Shown: positions 40,850-48,772 of the stretch, piece after piece
How positions within the stretch are numbered: the first letter of the stretch is position 1
Layout of the letters: every line of letters starts with the position of its first letter
Source of the DNA: Companilactobacillus kimchii DSM 13961 = JCM 10707
GTDB lineage: Bacteria > Bacillota > Bacilli > Lactobacillales > Lactobacillaceae
Direction: 5' to 3'
NCBI RefSeq assembly: GCF_001435445.1
Contig: NZ_AZDH01000018.1
Location: 1-64,000 of the forward strand
DNA length: 64,000 nucleotides
Made by a program: the position numbers and the translations under genes
The notes under the pieces: model-generated
What the model saw: only the letters and a program-made list of their open reading frames with translations
Told to the model about the DNA's origin: nothing
The model's database searches: none

Positions 40850-41383
40850 ATGAAAATAGGCAAACAATTGCAAGATCAACGTAAGCAACATAATATGTCA
40901 CAAGAGGATTTAGCAGCTAAATTAAATATTTCTCGTCAGGCGATTTCTAAATGGGAAAATGGAACTTCTTTACCTAGCTTTACTAATGTGATTGCTATAA
41001 GTGATTTGTTTGATATTTCTTTGGACAAGCTTATTAAAGAGGATCCGGCATTAATCAATAAATTTGAGCATGAAAAGATAGGATTAACCAAAGTAGAAAC
41101 AATTGTCATGGTTGGATTTGTGCTGGCGTTTATAGTCTTAGGAGTTTGTTATTTTTATGGAGTTACTTCACATCAGATGATGGACTGGATTTCATTGTTT
41201 GAGTTAGTTGCTGGTATTGGCTTTTTAACTAATATTAAATGGAAATTATTCAATAAATCACTCAACAAAAGAGCAGTTATTTTTGGCATATTACTATTAG
41301 CTTTATTCTTGATACCTCAGATTATGCATGCTATTCCTGAAATTATTAAGGGAATAGATCAAGGAATTTCTTACGGTAATTAA
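40850..41383 (+). CDS. XRE regulator with C-terminal membrane domain
   Basis: A 177-residue protein started at the ATG at 40850; a GTG three codons upstream overlaps the GAGGTGG site. The HTH_3 domain (about 1-62) has QEDLAAKLNISRQAISKWEN. Three hydrophobic segments follow (about 83-103, 113-130 and 142-160). It is the first of three related genes in a row. Such HTH-membrane proteins may sense membrane state, but no member is assigned here. Separated from the next copy by its own terminator. Confidence 0.8.
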   Translation: MKIGKQLQDQRKQHNMSQEDLAAKLNISRQAISKWENGTSLPSFTNVIAISDLFDISLDKLIKEDPALINKFEHEKIGLTKVETIVMVGFVLAFIVLGVCYFYGVTSHQMMDWISLFELVAGIGFLTNIKWKLFNKSLNKRAVIFGILLLALFLIPQIMHAIPEIIKGIDQGISYGN

Positions 41384-41407
41384 TAACGTATTCATAACGG
41401 TATATTT

Positions 41408-41443
41408 TTAAAGAGGAGTCGACTTTAGGTCGATTCCTTTTGT
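41408..41443 (+). terminator. Terminator of the first XRE-membrane gene
   Basis: AGGAGTCGAC pairs with GTCGATTCCT around TTTAG, followed by a T-rich run. Confidence 0.75.
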
Positions 41444-41536
41444 ATATTTAGGTGACAAGGTAAAAGCAACCTCTAGGTTCTCGTCTGAATAGATAATTAC
41501 ATCTAGAATTGTAACTAAATAAAGGGGGACACCAAA

Positions 41537-42085
41537 ATGAAGATTGGTGATCAGTTACAAAAACAACGGAAATTACATCATATGTCACAGAATGAATTGG
41601 CAGAAAAACTCCATTTAACCAGGCAATCGATATCGAAGTGGGAAAATGGAACGACATTGCCTAGTTTTGCTAACGTAATTGCCATTAGTGAATTGTTTGG
41701 TGTCTCTTTGGATGAGTTAATCAAAGGAGATGCTGCTCTAATGGATAAACTTAAGGATGATGGAAGGATTAGGCTGACTAAGGTGGAAACAATAGTCATT
41801 ATTGGATTCGTATTCATAGCTATTACTCTGGCAATTATTTATGGGACGGGAATATCCATGGATGATGTGAATGATTGGATGTCAGGATTCTCTTTAATAT
41901 TTTTTATTCTCTTTGCCAATAGCATTAATCGAAAGAAGTTTAATGAAAGTCTTAATAAGAAGGCTGTGATTTTTGGAATATTATTATTAGTTACAATTTT
42001 GGTGCCGTTTATTATGGGAACCGTTAGTGGAGTTTTAGGAGAAGCTGTCAAAAGACAAGGTTATTACGATAATCTGTACAAATAG
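41537..42085 (+). CDS. XRE regulator with C-terminal membrane domain, copy 2
   Basis: A 182-residue protein. The HTH (QNELAEKLHLTRQSISKWEN, about 20-39) is followed by three hydrophobic segments. It is nearly identical to the next gene over the first 150 residues and only moderately similar to the first copy, so copies 2 and 3 are a recent duplication. AAAGGGGGACACC precedes the ATG and is also duplicated. Confidence 0.82.
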   Translation: MKIGDQLQKQRKLHHMSQNELAEKLHLTRQSISKWENGTTLPSFANVIAISELFGVSLDELIKGDAALMDKLKDDGRIRLTKVETIVIIGFVFIAITLAIIYGTGISMDDVNDWMSGFSLIFFILFANSINRKKFNESLNKKAVIFGILLLVTILVPFIMGTVSGVLGEAVKRQGYYDNLYK

Positions 42086-42134
42086 TAAGGGTGATATTTA
42101 AACGCTCGTCTAATTGAGTAAGGGGGCACCAAAA

Positions 42135-42668
42135 ATGAAAATCGGTGATCAGTTACAAAAACAGCGGAAATCGCATCATATGTCACAGAATGAGTTGGCA
42201 GAGAAACTTTATTTAACCAGACAATCGATTTCGAAGTGGGAAAATGGAACAACATTGCCTAGTTTTGCTAACGTAATTGCCATTAGTGAATTGTTTGGTG
42301 TTTCTTTGGATGAGTTAATCAAGGGAGATGTTGCTCTAATGGATAAATTTAAAGATGATGGAAAGATTAGGCTGACTAAGCTAGAAACAATAGTCATTAC
42401 AGGATTCGTATTCGTAGCTATTACTCTGGCAATTATTTATGGGACAGGAATGTCTATGGGTGACGTGAGTGATTGGATGTCAGGGTTCTCTTTAATATTT
42501 TTTATTCTCTTTGCCAATAGCATTAATCGAAAGAAGTTTAATGAAAGTCTTAATAAGAAGGCTGTGATTTTTGGGATTCTATTATTAATCACGATTGTAG
42601 TGCCATTTATTATGGGAATCTTTAGTGGTTTCTTACAGGAATCGATTAGATTACAGAAAAATGTTTAA
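42135..42668 (+). CDS. XRE regulator with C-terminal membrane domain, copy 3
   Basis: A 177-residue protein started at the ATG at 42135, because AAGGGGGCACC stands before it just as in copy 2; an upstream TTG in frame would lie before that site. It differs from copy 2 at about 20 positions and at the C-terminal end. No terminator is visible between copies 2 and 3 (49 nt), so they are likely one transcript. Confidence 0.82.
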   Translation: MKIGDQLQKQRKSHHMSQNELAEKLYLTRQSISKWENGTTLPSFANVIAISELFGVSLDELIKGDVALMDKFKDDGKIRLTKLETIVITGFVFVAITLAIIYGTGMSMGDVSDWMSGFSLIFFILFANSINRKKFNESLNKKAVIFGILLLITIVVPFIMGIFSGFLQESIRLQKNV

Positions 42669-42671
42669 ATA

Positions 42672-42715
42672 AATAGCCTCAATAGCTCAAAATCGAGCTA
42701 TTGGGGCTATTATCG
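42672..42715. terminator. Hairpin between convergent XRE and SecB-like genes
   Basis: AATAGCCTCAATAGCTC pairs with GAGCTATTGGGGCTATT around 6 nt. No long T-run follows on the plus strand, but the 17-bp stem position fits a shared terminator. Confidence 0.65.
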
Positions 42716-43126
42716 TTAATCTTCAGAATTAAAGTCAATCATGGGAAGTGTCATAGCTGGGAAACCACTTGCTGCAGTCATCATTGAGACTAGTGGTCTT
42801 AAATAGGATAGTAAAATTGTTGCGGCATCTGTTTGTAAAATTTGTAAGGCGTCAACATTGGATATTTCATCATTGACCTTGAAATATGAAGATATTTTAC
42901 TGGATATTTGATATGGCACTTGGTCTCGATCTAGATTAACAAAGAGACTTAAGTAAACTGGAACAGCCGAACTCCAGTCTATTTCTAATTCCGGAGGCAT
43001 TTCGATCACTGTTTTAATATCTAATTGTTCGAGGCCGTCGACGATGTCGAACTGTTCGTTAACTTTGAGATCGAATTCCGAGACAGTGGGATCATCAAAT
43101 TCTAAATATCGATCAATTTTATTCAT
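42716..43126 (-). CDS. SecB-like chaperone domain protein
   Basis: The open frame runs back to 43261, but the first 45 codons cross the terminator of the ABC operon at 43197-43232. The ATG at 43126 has TGGAGGAAAG directly upstream, which gives 136 residues, the usual SecB size. The end resembles SecB: DAATILLSYLRPLVSMM followed by ASGFPAMTLPMIDFN, like the TLFPYAR and FPxLxLxPVNF ends of SecB. Gram-positive SecB-like proteins are known mostly as holdase partners of toxin-antitoxin or export systems. No toxin gene is adjacent. The assignment comes from pattern recall only. Confidence 0.55.
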   Translation of the reverse strand: MNKIDRYLEFDDPTVSEFDLKVNEQFDIVDGLEQLDIKTVIEMPPELEIDWSSAVPVYLSLFVNLDRDQVPYQISSKISSYFKVNDEISNVDALQILQTDAATILLSYLRPLVSMMTAASGFPAMTLPMIDFNSED

Positions 43127-43196
43127 GACTTTCCTCCATTCATTTTTCGTAAGTTTAGCACGTTGCCGAAAAAATCGATATTTATCTGCCATTTCA

Positions 43197-43232
43197 ATAA
43201 AAAAATCGACCTTTGAAGGGTCGATTTTTTTA
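43197..43232 (-). terminator. Terminator of the ligase-ABC operon
   Basis: AAAAAAATCGACC pairs with GGTCGATTTTTTT-type arms. It overlaps the ATPase stop codon and separates it from the SecB-like gene. Confidence 0.85.
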
Positions 43233-43955
43233 GGCGGTTTGTTTTTGAATTTCTTTTTCACCTAGTATTTCGTTGAGGACTCGATCGGCTACAATACCGA
43301 TTTGACCAGCATTACGATTCTTAGGACAATCTTCTTCATAGTAATTGGTTGATTCTTTCATAACGACGATACGGTCGGCCATACGAGCTGCTTCATCGAC
43401 ATCATGAGTTACAAGGATTGTTGTAAGATGTTGTTTTTGACAAACATCAAGGATTAAATCTTGCATTTTTCTTCTAGTTAAGGCATCTAATGCCCCAAGT
43501 GGTTCGTCTAATAATAAGACTTTAGGATTAGTCATTAAAGCTCTAGCTAAGGCAATTCGTTGTTTTTGACCACCAGATAATTGATTGGGAAAGTGATTAG
43601 CATAGTCGCCCAATTCAACAAGATCTAATAATTCTTTGGCATGTGCTTTAGTATTTTTATCTTTAGAACCAAATGATAAATTGTCTAAAACATTCATCCA
43701 GGGAAGTAAACGATCTTCTTGGAACATCATTCTCATAACGGAGCGGGAATTATCTTTACCAACAGTAATTTCACCACTAGTAGGTTTTTCTAAACCGGCA
43801 ATCAGTCTTAGAAGGGTACTTTTACCACCACCACTCATACCGACCAGAGCGATGAATTCGCCTTGATTAATATTGAGATTCACATTTTCCAAAGCAGTTA
43901 GATTTTGATACATTTTATTAACATTTTTAATTTCAATCATTGAATTTTTATTCAT
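43230..43955 (-). CDS. NitT/TauT-type ABC transporter ATPase
   Basis: A 241-residue ABC ATPase of the SsuB/TauB/NrtD group, with Walker A GMSGGGKSTLL (about 39-49), signature LSGGQKQRIALARAL and Walker B VLLLDEPLGALD. It powers uptake with the adjacent permease (start directly after the permease stop). The likely binding protein is the one encoded at 39685-40662. Confidence 0.9.
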   Translation of the reverse strand: MNKNSMIEIKNVNKMYQNLTALENVNLNINQGEFIALVGMSGGGKSTLLRLIAGLEKPTSGEITVGKDNSRSVMRMMFQEDRLLPWMNVLDNLSFGSKDKNTKAHAKELLDLVELGDYANHFPNQLSGGQKQRIALARALMTNPKVLLLDEPLGALDALTRRKMQDLILDVCQKQHLTTILVTHDVDEAARMADRIVVMKESTNYYEEDCPKNRNAGQIGIVADRVLNEILGEKEIQKQTA

Positions 43956-44765
43956 TTAAACGTTGCTCCTTCCAGTTGTTTGCCATTCAAGTAGTAAACT
44001 TTCAAAACTTTTGGCAACTAAATCAGAAATTTTACCTAAAATAGCATAAACGACAATACATAAAATAACAGTTTCCATGTCCATGAAATCTTCCGCGTTA
44101 TTAGCCATATAACCAATACCAGAACTAGCTGAGATAGTTTCAGCAACAATCAAGGTAGTCCACATCACACCTAAGGCATAACGGATACCAACGAGAATTT
44201 GTGGTAAGGCAGCTGGAAAAATAATTTTGAAGAACATTTGGCTTTTAGAAAGTTCATAAGATTTTCCCATTTCGATCAAATCGGGATCGACGGAACTGAT
44301 ACCGTGGAATGTATTGATATAGACTGGGAACATTGTTCCGATAGCTACTAGGGATATCTTGGCTGATTCATTGATACCAAGCCATAAAATAATTAATGGG
44401 ATAAGTGCCAAATGAGGAATATTACGAAACATCTGAATAGAGGAGTCGAATAGTAAGCGACAAGTCTTTGACATTCCATTGATAAATCCGAGGATAAAAC
44501 CAACTCCACCACCAATCAAGAGACCGACAGTTGCACGATATAGACTGATACTAAGATTTTTAGGTAGTTCACCACTTTGAGTTAACTTGATTCCATCTTG
44601 AAGCACTGCTAGAGGTGATGGTAAAACGGAACTCGACAGCCAACCAAGGGTAGAACTGACTTGCCAAAATAGAATCAGAATAATCGGCAAGAGAAATGGT
44701 AATAGTTTAGTTACAGGAAGATCAAACTTCCTTTTTTTGCGTGCTATGGTCAGAGAATCTTGCAT
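43956..44765 (-). CDS. NitT/TauT-type ABC transporter permease
   Basis: A 269-residue membrane permease of the SsuC/TauC group with about six membrane segments and the coupling segment EMGKSYELSKSQMFFKIIFPAALPQ (about 165-189). The gene lies 3 nt after the ligase stop and abuts the ATPase gene, so the three form one operon. The transported compound is unknown; family members carry sulfonates, taurine, nitrate or thiamine precursors. Confidence 0.9.
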   Translation of the reverse strand: MQDSLTIARKKRKFDLPVTKLLPFLLPIILILFWQVSSTLGWLSSSVLPSPLAVLQDGIKLTQSGELPKNLSISLYRATVGLLIGGGVGFILGFINGMSKTCRLLFDSSIQMFRNIPHLALIPLIILWLGINESAKISLVAIGTMFPVYINTFHGISSVDPDLIEMGKSYELSKSQMFFKIIFPAALPQILVGIRYALGVMWTTLIVAETISASSGIGYMANNAEDFMDMETVILCIVVYAILGKISDLVAKSFESLLLEWQTTGRSNV

Positions 44766-44768
44766 TGA

Positions 44769-46271
44769 CTAAGCCTCCTTTAATTGTTGAGTCACTTCTT
44801 GAGCTAGAAGTGTACGTTGAATTTTTCCAGTAGCATTCTTTGGTAATTGACTACTAAAGATGTACTTTGTTGGACGTTCAACAGGTAATAACTGCTCATT
44901 TGCTAATTCATTCAACAATGCGAGTTGGTGTCGATGATCTTGACTGATTTCGTTTGGGACAATAACAGCAGTGACGGTCTCGCCATAAATTTTGTCAGGA
45001 ACACCAATTACGGCCATTTCACGGACAAATTTCAAAACGTTAAGACAATCTTCAACAGCAAGTGGATTAACATTTTCACCGCCACGAATAATCATCTCTT
45101 TACTACGACCGGAAATTTGCAAATAACCATCTTCATTTAAGGAACCCAAATCACCAGTTAAAAGCCAGCCATCATGAAAAGCTTCCGGCTGTGGGTCAAG
45201 ATAATGTGTAATGATACTTTCACCCTTAATAGCAATTTCTCCGACTTGACCGATAGGTACTTCCTGATAGTTATCATCGAAAATTTTTAATTTGGTGCCG
45301 ACAGGTAAGCCGACACTATTTTGAAGAGGTTTCTTCAATGGATTTTGTGCTATCTGACTAGCAGCCTCGGTCATACCGTAACTTTCAATTAATGGAACAT
45401 TGAATCGGCGATTGAATTCTTCATGGGTGCTAGGTAAAAGTGGTGCTGAAGCAGTTCTGAGAAATCTCAAATTGTTATCAGTGGGTTGTTCATTACGCTG
45501 TAACAAAATAGCGATAATTGCCGGTGTGAGTGAGACCCAAGTTACTTTCTCACTACTGACTTCCTTCCAGAAGAGATGGGCGCTGAATTTCGGACGGAAG
45601 AGTAATTGTCCATGAGATAAACGAGTAGCTAGGTTAGAGATTACTAAGGCATTGATATGGAACATTGGCATCAAGATAAAAGTACTATCGTGACTAGTGA
45701 GTAACTCGCTGTCAATAACATGGAAAGCACCAGCTAAGAGTTGATGATGTGTCAAACCGACCCGTTTAGGTCTTCCGGTTGTGCCAGAAGTATGCATGAT
45801 AACTGCCAATTGATCGTCATCAGGGGCTTCATTGAGATGAGCAATATGTTTGTTACGGATAAAAATTTGAACCTCGGGTTCATGTAAAGTAGTTAAACGA
45901 GGTTGATTAGTAAAAGTATCTTTTAAGATAGGAAGTTCTTTAACATTTTCATTTAAAATAATTGCGGAATAATGATATTGATCTTCCAGTTCACTGATTT
46001 GAATTTCAGTAGAAACTGGGTTGATAGGTTGCACAATAGCGCCAATATCCCAGAGACTTTGAATAACGATAGAGTAAGAAACGGAATTAGATAAGGCAAC
46101 TAAGACGATATCGTTATGACCAATACCCTTGTTTTGCCAATAGTTTTTCCAAACGTTTTCTTCTAAGTTAAGTTGACTACCTGTGTACCAGTGTTGACCG
46201 GCATCTTGCATCAAAGGGCGAGAAGAGCCAGCAATCAATTGTTGTTTTAATCTTTCTGTAAGTTCTGACAT
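44769..46271 (-). CDS. Adenylate-forming acid ligase, paralogue
   Basis: A 500-residue class I adenylate-forming enzyme, paralogous to 38171-39688. HTSGTTGRPKR, YGMTEAASQ, GWLLTGDLGSL and the Lys of NATGKIQR are all present, so it should be active. The ATG at 46271 (MSELTERLKQQL) is chosen over a TTG at 46283, which would touch the AAAGGA site; the same MSE start opens the paralogue. It is the first gene of the operon with the ABC permease and ATPase, which strongly links transport to acid activation. Confidence 0.85.
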   Translation of the reverse strand: MSELTERLKQQLIAGSSRPLMQDAGQHWYTGSQLNLEENVWKNYWQNKGIGHNDIVLVALSNSVSYSIVIQSLWDIGAIVQPINPVSTEIQISELEDQYHYSAIILNENVKELPILKDTFTNQPRLTTLHEPEVQIFIRNKHIAHLNEAPDDDQLAVIMHTSGTTGRPKRVGLTHHQLLAGAFHVIDSELLTSHDSTFILMPMFHINALVISNLATRLSHGQLLFRPKFSAHLFWKEVSSEKVTWVSLTPAIIAILLQRNEQPTDNNLRFLRTASAPLLPSTHEEFNRRFNVPLIESYGMTEAASQIAQNPLKKPLQNSVGLPVGTKLKIFDDNYQEVPIGQVGEIAIKGESIITHYLDPQPEAFHDGWLLTGDLGSLNEDGYLQISGRSKEMIIRGGENVNPLAVEDCLNVLKFVREMAVIGVPDKIYGETVTAVIVPNEISQDHRHQLALLNELANEQLLPVERPTKYIFSSQLPKNATGKIQRTLLAQEVTQQLKEA

Positions 46272-46390
46272 AAGTAATACCAAGTCCTTTCACTTGTTTA
46301 ATTGTTCGATTGAATAAACATAGTTTACAAGGAAGATGATGAAGTAACTACTTAGGTTCGATAAGGTTTTTATAAGAAAATCTTAGAAAG

Positions 46391-46442
46391 AGGAGAGAGT
46401 TCCACAGACCTGGTAATTTCAGGACTGTAGCAAAGCAGTTAT
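46391..46442 (+). repeat. Structured intergenic repeat, degenerate remnant E
   Basis: AATTTCAGGACTGTAGCAAA matches the 3' half of the central arm and the middle arm of full copies, and GAGAGAGTTCCACAG resembles their start. The outer right arm is missing. It lies between two minus-strand operons. Confidence 0.55.
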
Positions 46443-46458
46443 TGTAAAATTTAAGCAA

Positions 46459-46490
46459 TAAAAAAATCCAATCCCAAGAAAGGATTAGAT
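46459..46490 (-). terminator. Terminator of the two-component system operon
   Basis: On the minus strand AATCTAATCC pairs with GGATTGGATT around a 6-nt loop, then a run of T. Confidence 0.8.
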
Positions 46491-47864
46491 TTTATCGAAA
46501 GTAATTTTAAAAATACTGCCACGAGGTTGATTATTCAAAACCTCAATAGCACCGTTATTCAACTTAACTAATTGAGCGACGATAGATAACCCCAAGCCAC
46601 TACCTTTGATTTCGGAAGAATGAGAGGTATCAACACGGTAGAATCTTTGGAAAATAAGCTTTTTCTGATCATCAGGAATACCCAATCCTAAGTCAGCAAC
46701 TGATAATTCAATTTTATTATCAATATTTTTTAAACTTAAGTTAATAGGAGTATTGTCTTCAGAATATTTATTAGCATTGTCTAAGAGGGCTACAATAATC
46801 TGCTTCAAAGTATCAGAATTTCCCAAGATATGTAAATCAGAATCAATGTTTAAAATCATTTTATGAGGAATCGAAGGTTCGTAGTGTTGCCCAATTTGTT
46901 CTGTGATCTCAGATAAGTTTTCATCCTGTAAAATAACTTTAGCTCGATCAGCTCGAGATAGATGTAAGAGATTCTCAATTAAATTTTGCATCCGTAAAGA
47001 TTCTTCGTCGATAAAATCAAGTGATTCAGGAATGACTTCGGGATGCTTGTCACCGTGACGTTTGATTAAATTAATATTTCCTCGAACTGCCGCAATTGGA
47101 GTACGCAGTTCATGTGAAGCGTTGGAAACAAAATCTTTTTCACGCTGTAATCGCTGATTTTGGGCAGTCAGTAGTTCATTAAAAGCATTACCTAACTCGT
47201 GAATTTCTCGTGGACTTTGTGGTACTTTTAAAGTTGGTTGGTCGACTTCAGAGTCCTTAATAGTGTTTCTAGTTTCATTGACTAATTGAATCGTGGGGGC
47301 ACTAAGTTTAGCAGCCAATTGTTGAGCCCACCAAGTTCCAAAACCTAACGTAATGAAGACAACAATACTGATGATTATTATTAAAAGAATCAAACTATTG
47401 ATTAGTCGATTCAAACTAACCCAAATTTGATAAATTGTATTAGTATCCTTTTGCGAAAAAAATAAGAAGAATCCAAAACTATTAACGTAAACAACGTTTT
47501 TACTAAAAATACTGAATTTCTTTTGGGCAATAAATTTTTTGGAAGCTGAGGAGGTCATAATAACTTGTCCTTCACGACCTGATGTTGCGGTAATAGATGA
47601 TTTATTAGTTTTGACTCTAATAACAGTATTTTGTTTGGAATGGCGATTATTTTGGTTATTCCAATGGATAAAACTGGGAATATCGTCAATATTAGCCCGA
47701 TTTAAACTCATCATTTGCCCTTGAGCTTCATGCACTGTCATTAAGGACTGCTGCACACCGACAATGATTAAAATTAAAGCACTGATTGATAAAGTGATAA
47801 TAATGACTAATTTTTTGATACCGTTGTTAATTAATTCTTGATAAGTGAGTTGCTTGTCATTCAT
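46485..47864 (-). CDS. Sensor histidine kinase
   Basis: A 459-residue membrane kinase. Two membrane segments (about 20-42 and 157-180) flank an extracellular sensor. HAMP (about 180-235) is followed by HisKA with the phospho-His in SNASHELRTPIAAVRGN (about 245-261), and HATPase with LGIPDDQ and GSGLGLSIV near the end. Layout and operon order resemble ArlS-type kinases of lactobacilli and staphylococci, but the signal is unknown. Its ATG overlaps the end of the response regulator by 4 nt. Confidence 0.9.
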   Translation of the reverse strand: MNDKQLTYQELINNGIKKLVIIITLSISALILIIVGVQQSLMTVHEAQGQMMSLNRANIDDIPSFIHWNNQNNRHSKQNTVIRVKTNKSSITATSGREGQVIMTSSASKKFIAQKKFSIFSKNVVYVNSFGFFLFFSQKDTNTIYQIWVSLNRLINSLILLIIIISIVVFITLGFGTWWAQQLAAKLSAPTIQLVNETRNTIKDSEVDQPTLKVPQSPREIHELGNAFNELLTAQNQRLQREKDFVSNASHELRTPIAAVRGNINLIKRHGDKHPEVIPESLDFIDEESLRMQNLIENLLHLSRADRAKVILQDENLSEITEQIGQHYEPSIPHKMILNIDSDLHILGNSDTLKQIIVALLDNANKYSEDNTPINLSLKNIDNKIELSVADLGLGIPDDQKKLIFQRFYRVDTSHSSEIKGSGLGLSIVAQLVKLNNGAIEVLNNQPRGSIFKITFDKI

Positions 47865-48553
47865 TCTGTCACATCCTCAAGTGAGTAACCGACGCCTCTG
47901 ATAGTTTGAATGAGAGGTTTATTTTTTTTACCGTCAATTTTACTACGTAAGTAACCAACGTAAACATCAACAACATTTTGTTGACCCAAGAAATCCTCAC
48001 CCCAGACGTTATCAAGTAGTTCATCACGAGTGAAAACTTTGCCAACATGTTGTAGGAAGAATAGCAAAAGATCGTATTCACGTCTAGTTAGTTGAATAAT
48101 CTCGTCATTTCGAGTCACTTGATGTGACTTAGTATTCAAAATTAAATCAGCAATCTGATAAGTTTGGTCAGGTTCCGATAGATGTTCATCCCGTCTTTGA
48201 ATGACACGGACCCTTGCCAATAATTCTTCGATTTCAAAAGGCTTAGTGATGTAATCGTCAGCCCCATTATCTAAACCAGCAACTTTATCACCAATGTAAT
48301 CACGAGCTGTCATAACAATAACAGGGACTTGATCATGTTTTCTAATCCGGCGTAAGACTTCCATACCGTCAAGTTTAGGCAACATCCAATCTAAGAGAAT
48401 CAGCAACAGATCATTTTGATGCTTTTCATATAAGTCCATAGCTTCGGCACCGTCGTTAGCAATAACTGTTTTGAAATCCTCAAATTGTAATTCCTTACTA
48501 ACGTAACTCGAAAGACTACGTTCATCTTCAACAATTAAAATCGTGTTTTTCAT
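47861..48553 (-). CDS. OmpR-family response regulator
   Basis: A 230-residue response regulator. The receiver domain (about 1-120) has phospho-Asp55 in LILLDWMLPK, with KP near residue 105. The winged-helix DNA-binding domain (about 133-228) ends in IQTIRGVGYSLED. The ATG at 48553 is chosen because GGGAG lies 8 nt upstream; a TTG at 48568 is before this site. It resembles ArlR. Co-transcribed with the kinase. Confidence 0.92.
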   Translation of the reverse strand: MKNTILIVEDERSLSSYVSKELQFEDFKTVIANDGAEAMDLYEKHQNDLLLILLDWMLPKLDGMEVLRRIRKHDQVPVIVMTARDYIGDKVAGLDNGADDYITKPFEIEELLARVRVIQRRDEHLSEPDQTYQIADLILNTKSHQVTRNDEIIQLTRREYDLLLFFLQHVGKVFTRDELLDNVWGEDFLGQQNVVDVYVGYLRSKIDGKKNKPLIQTIRGVGYSLEDVTE

Positions 48554-48772
48554 TAACAAATCTCCCAAATAATTATTTAGTTTATTATAAACACCTTTTA
48601 TTAAAGAAAGCTAAAAATTCCATTGTGTACGATATTTGTTTGGAAAAGTCCTAGTTACCAGTCCTTAACTTTGTTAGATGGAAATCATTCAATCAAGATA
48701 ATTGTATCTGATTTAAAAGGAATTATCATTTTGACAGGGTTATATGTAAAAACTTTGTTGAATGGGGATGTT

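Noticed and set aside
43127-43261. N-terminal extension of the SecB-like frame
   Set aside because: It crosses the terminator of the ABC operon and lacks a ribosome binding site, while the ATG at 43126 has a strong one.
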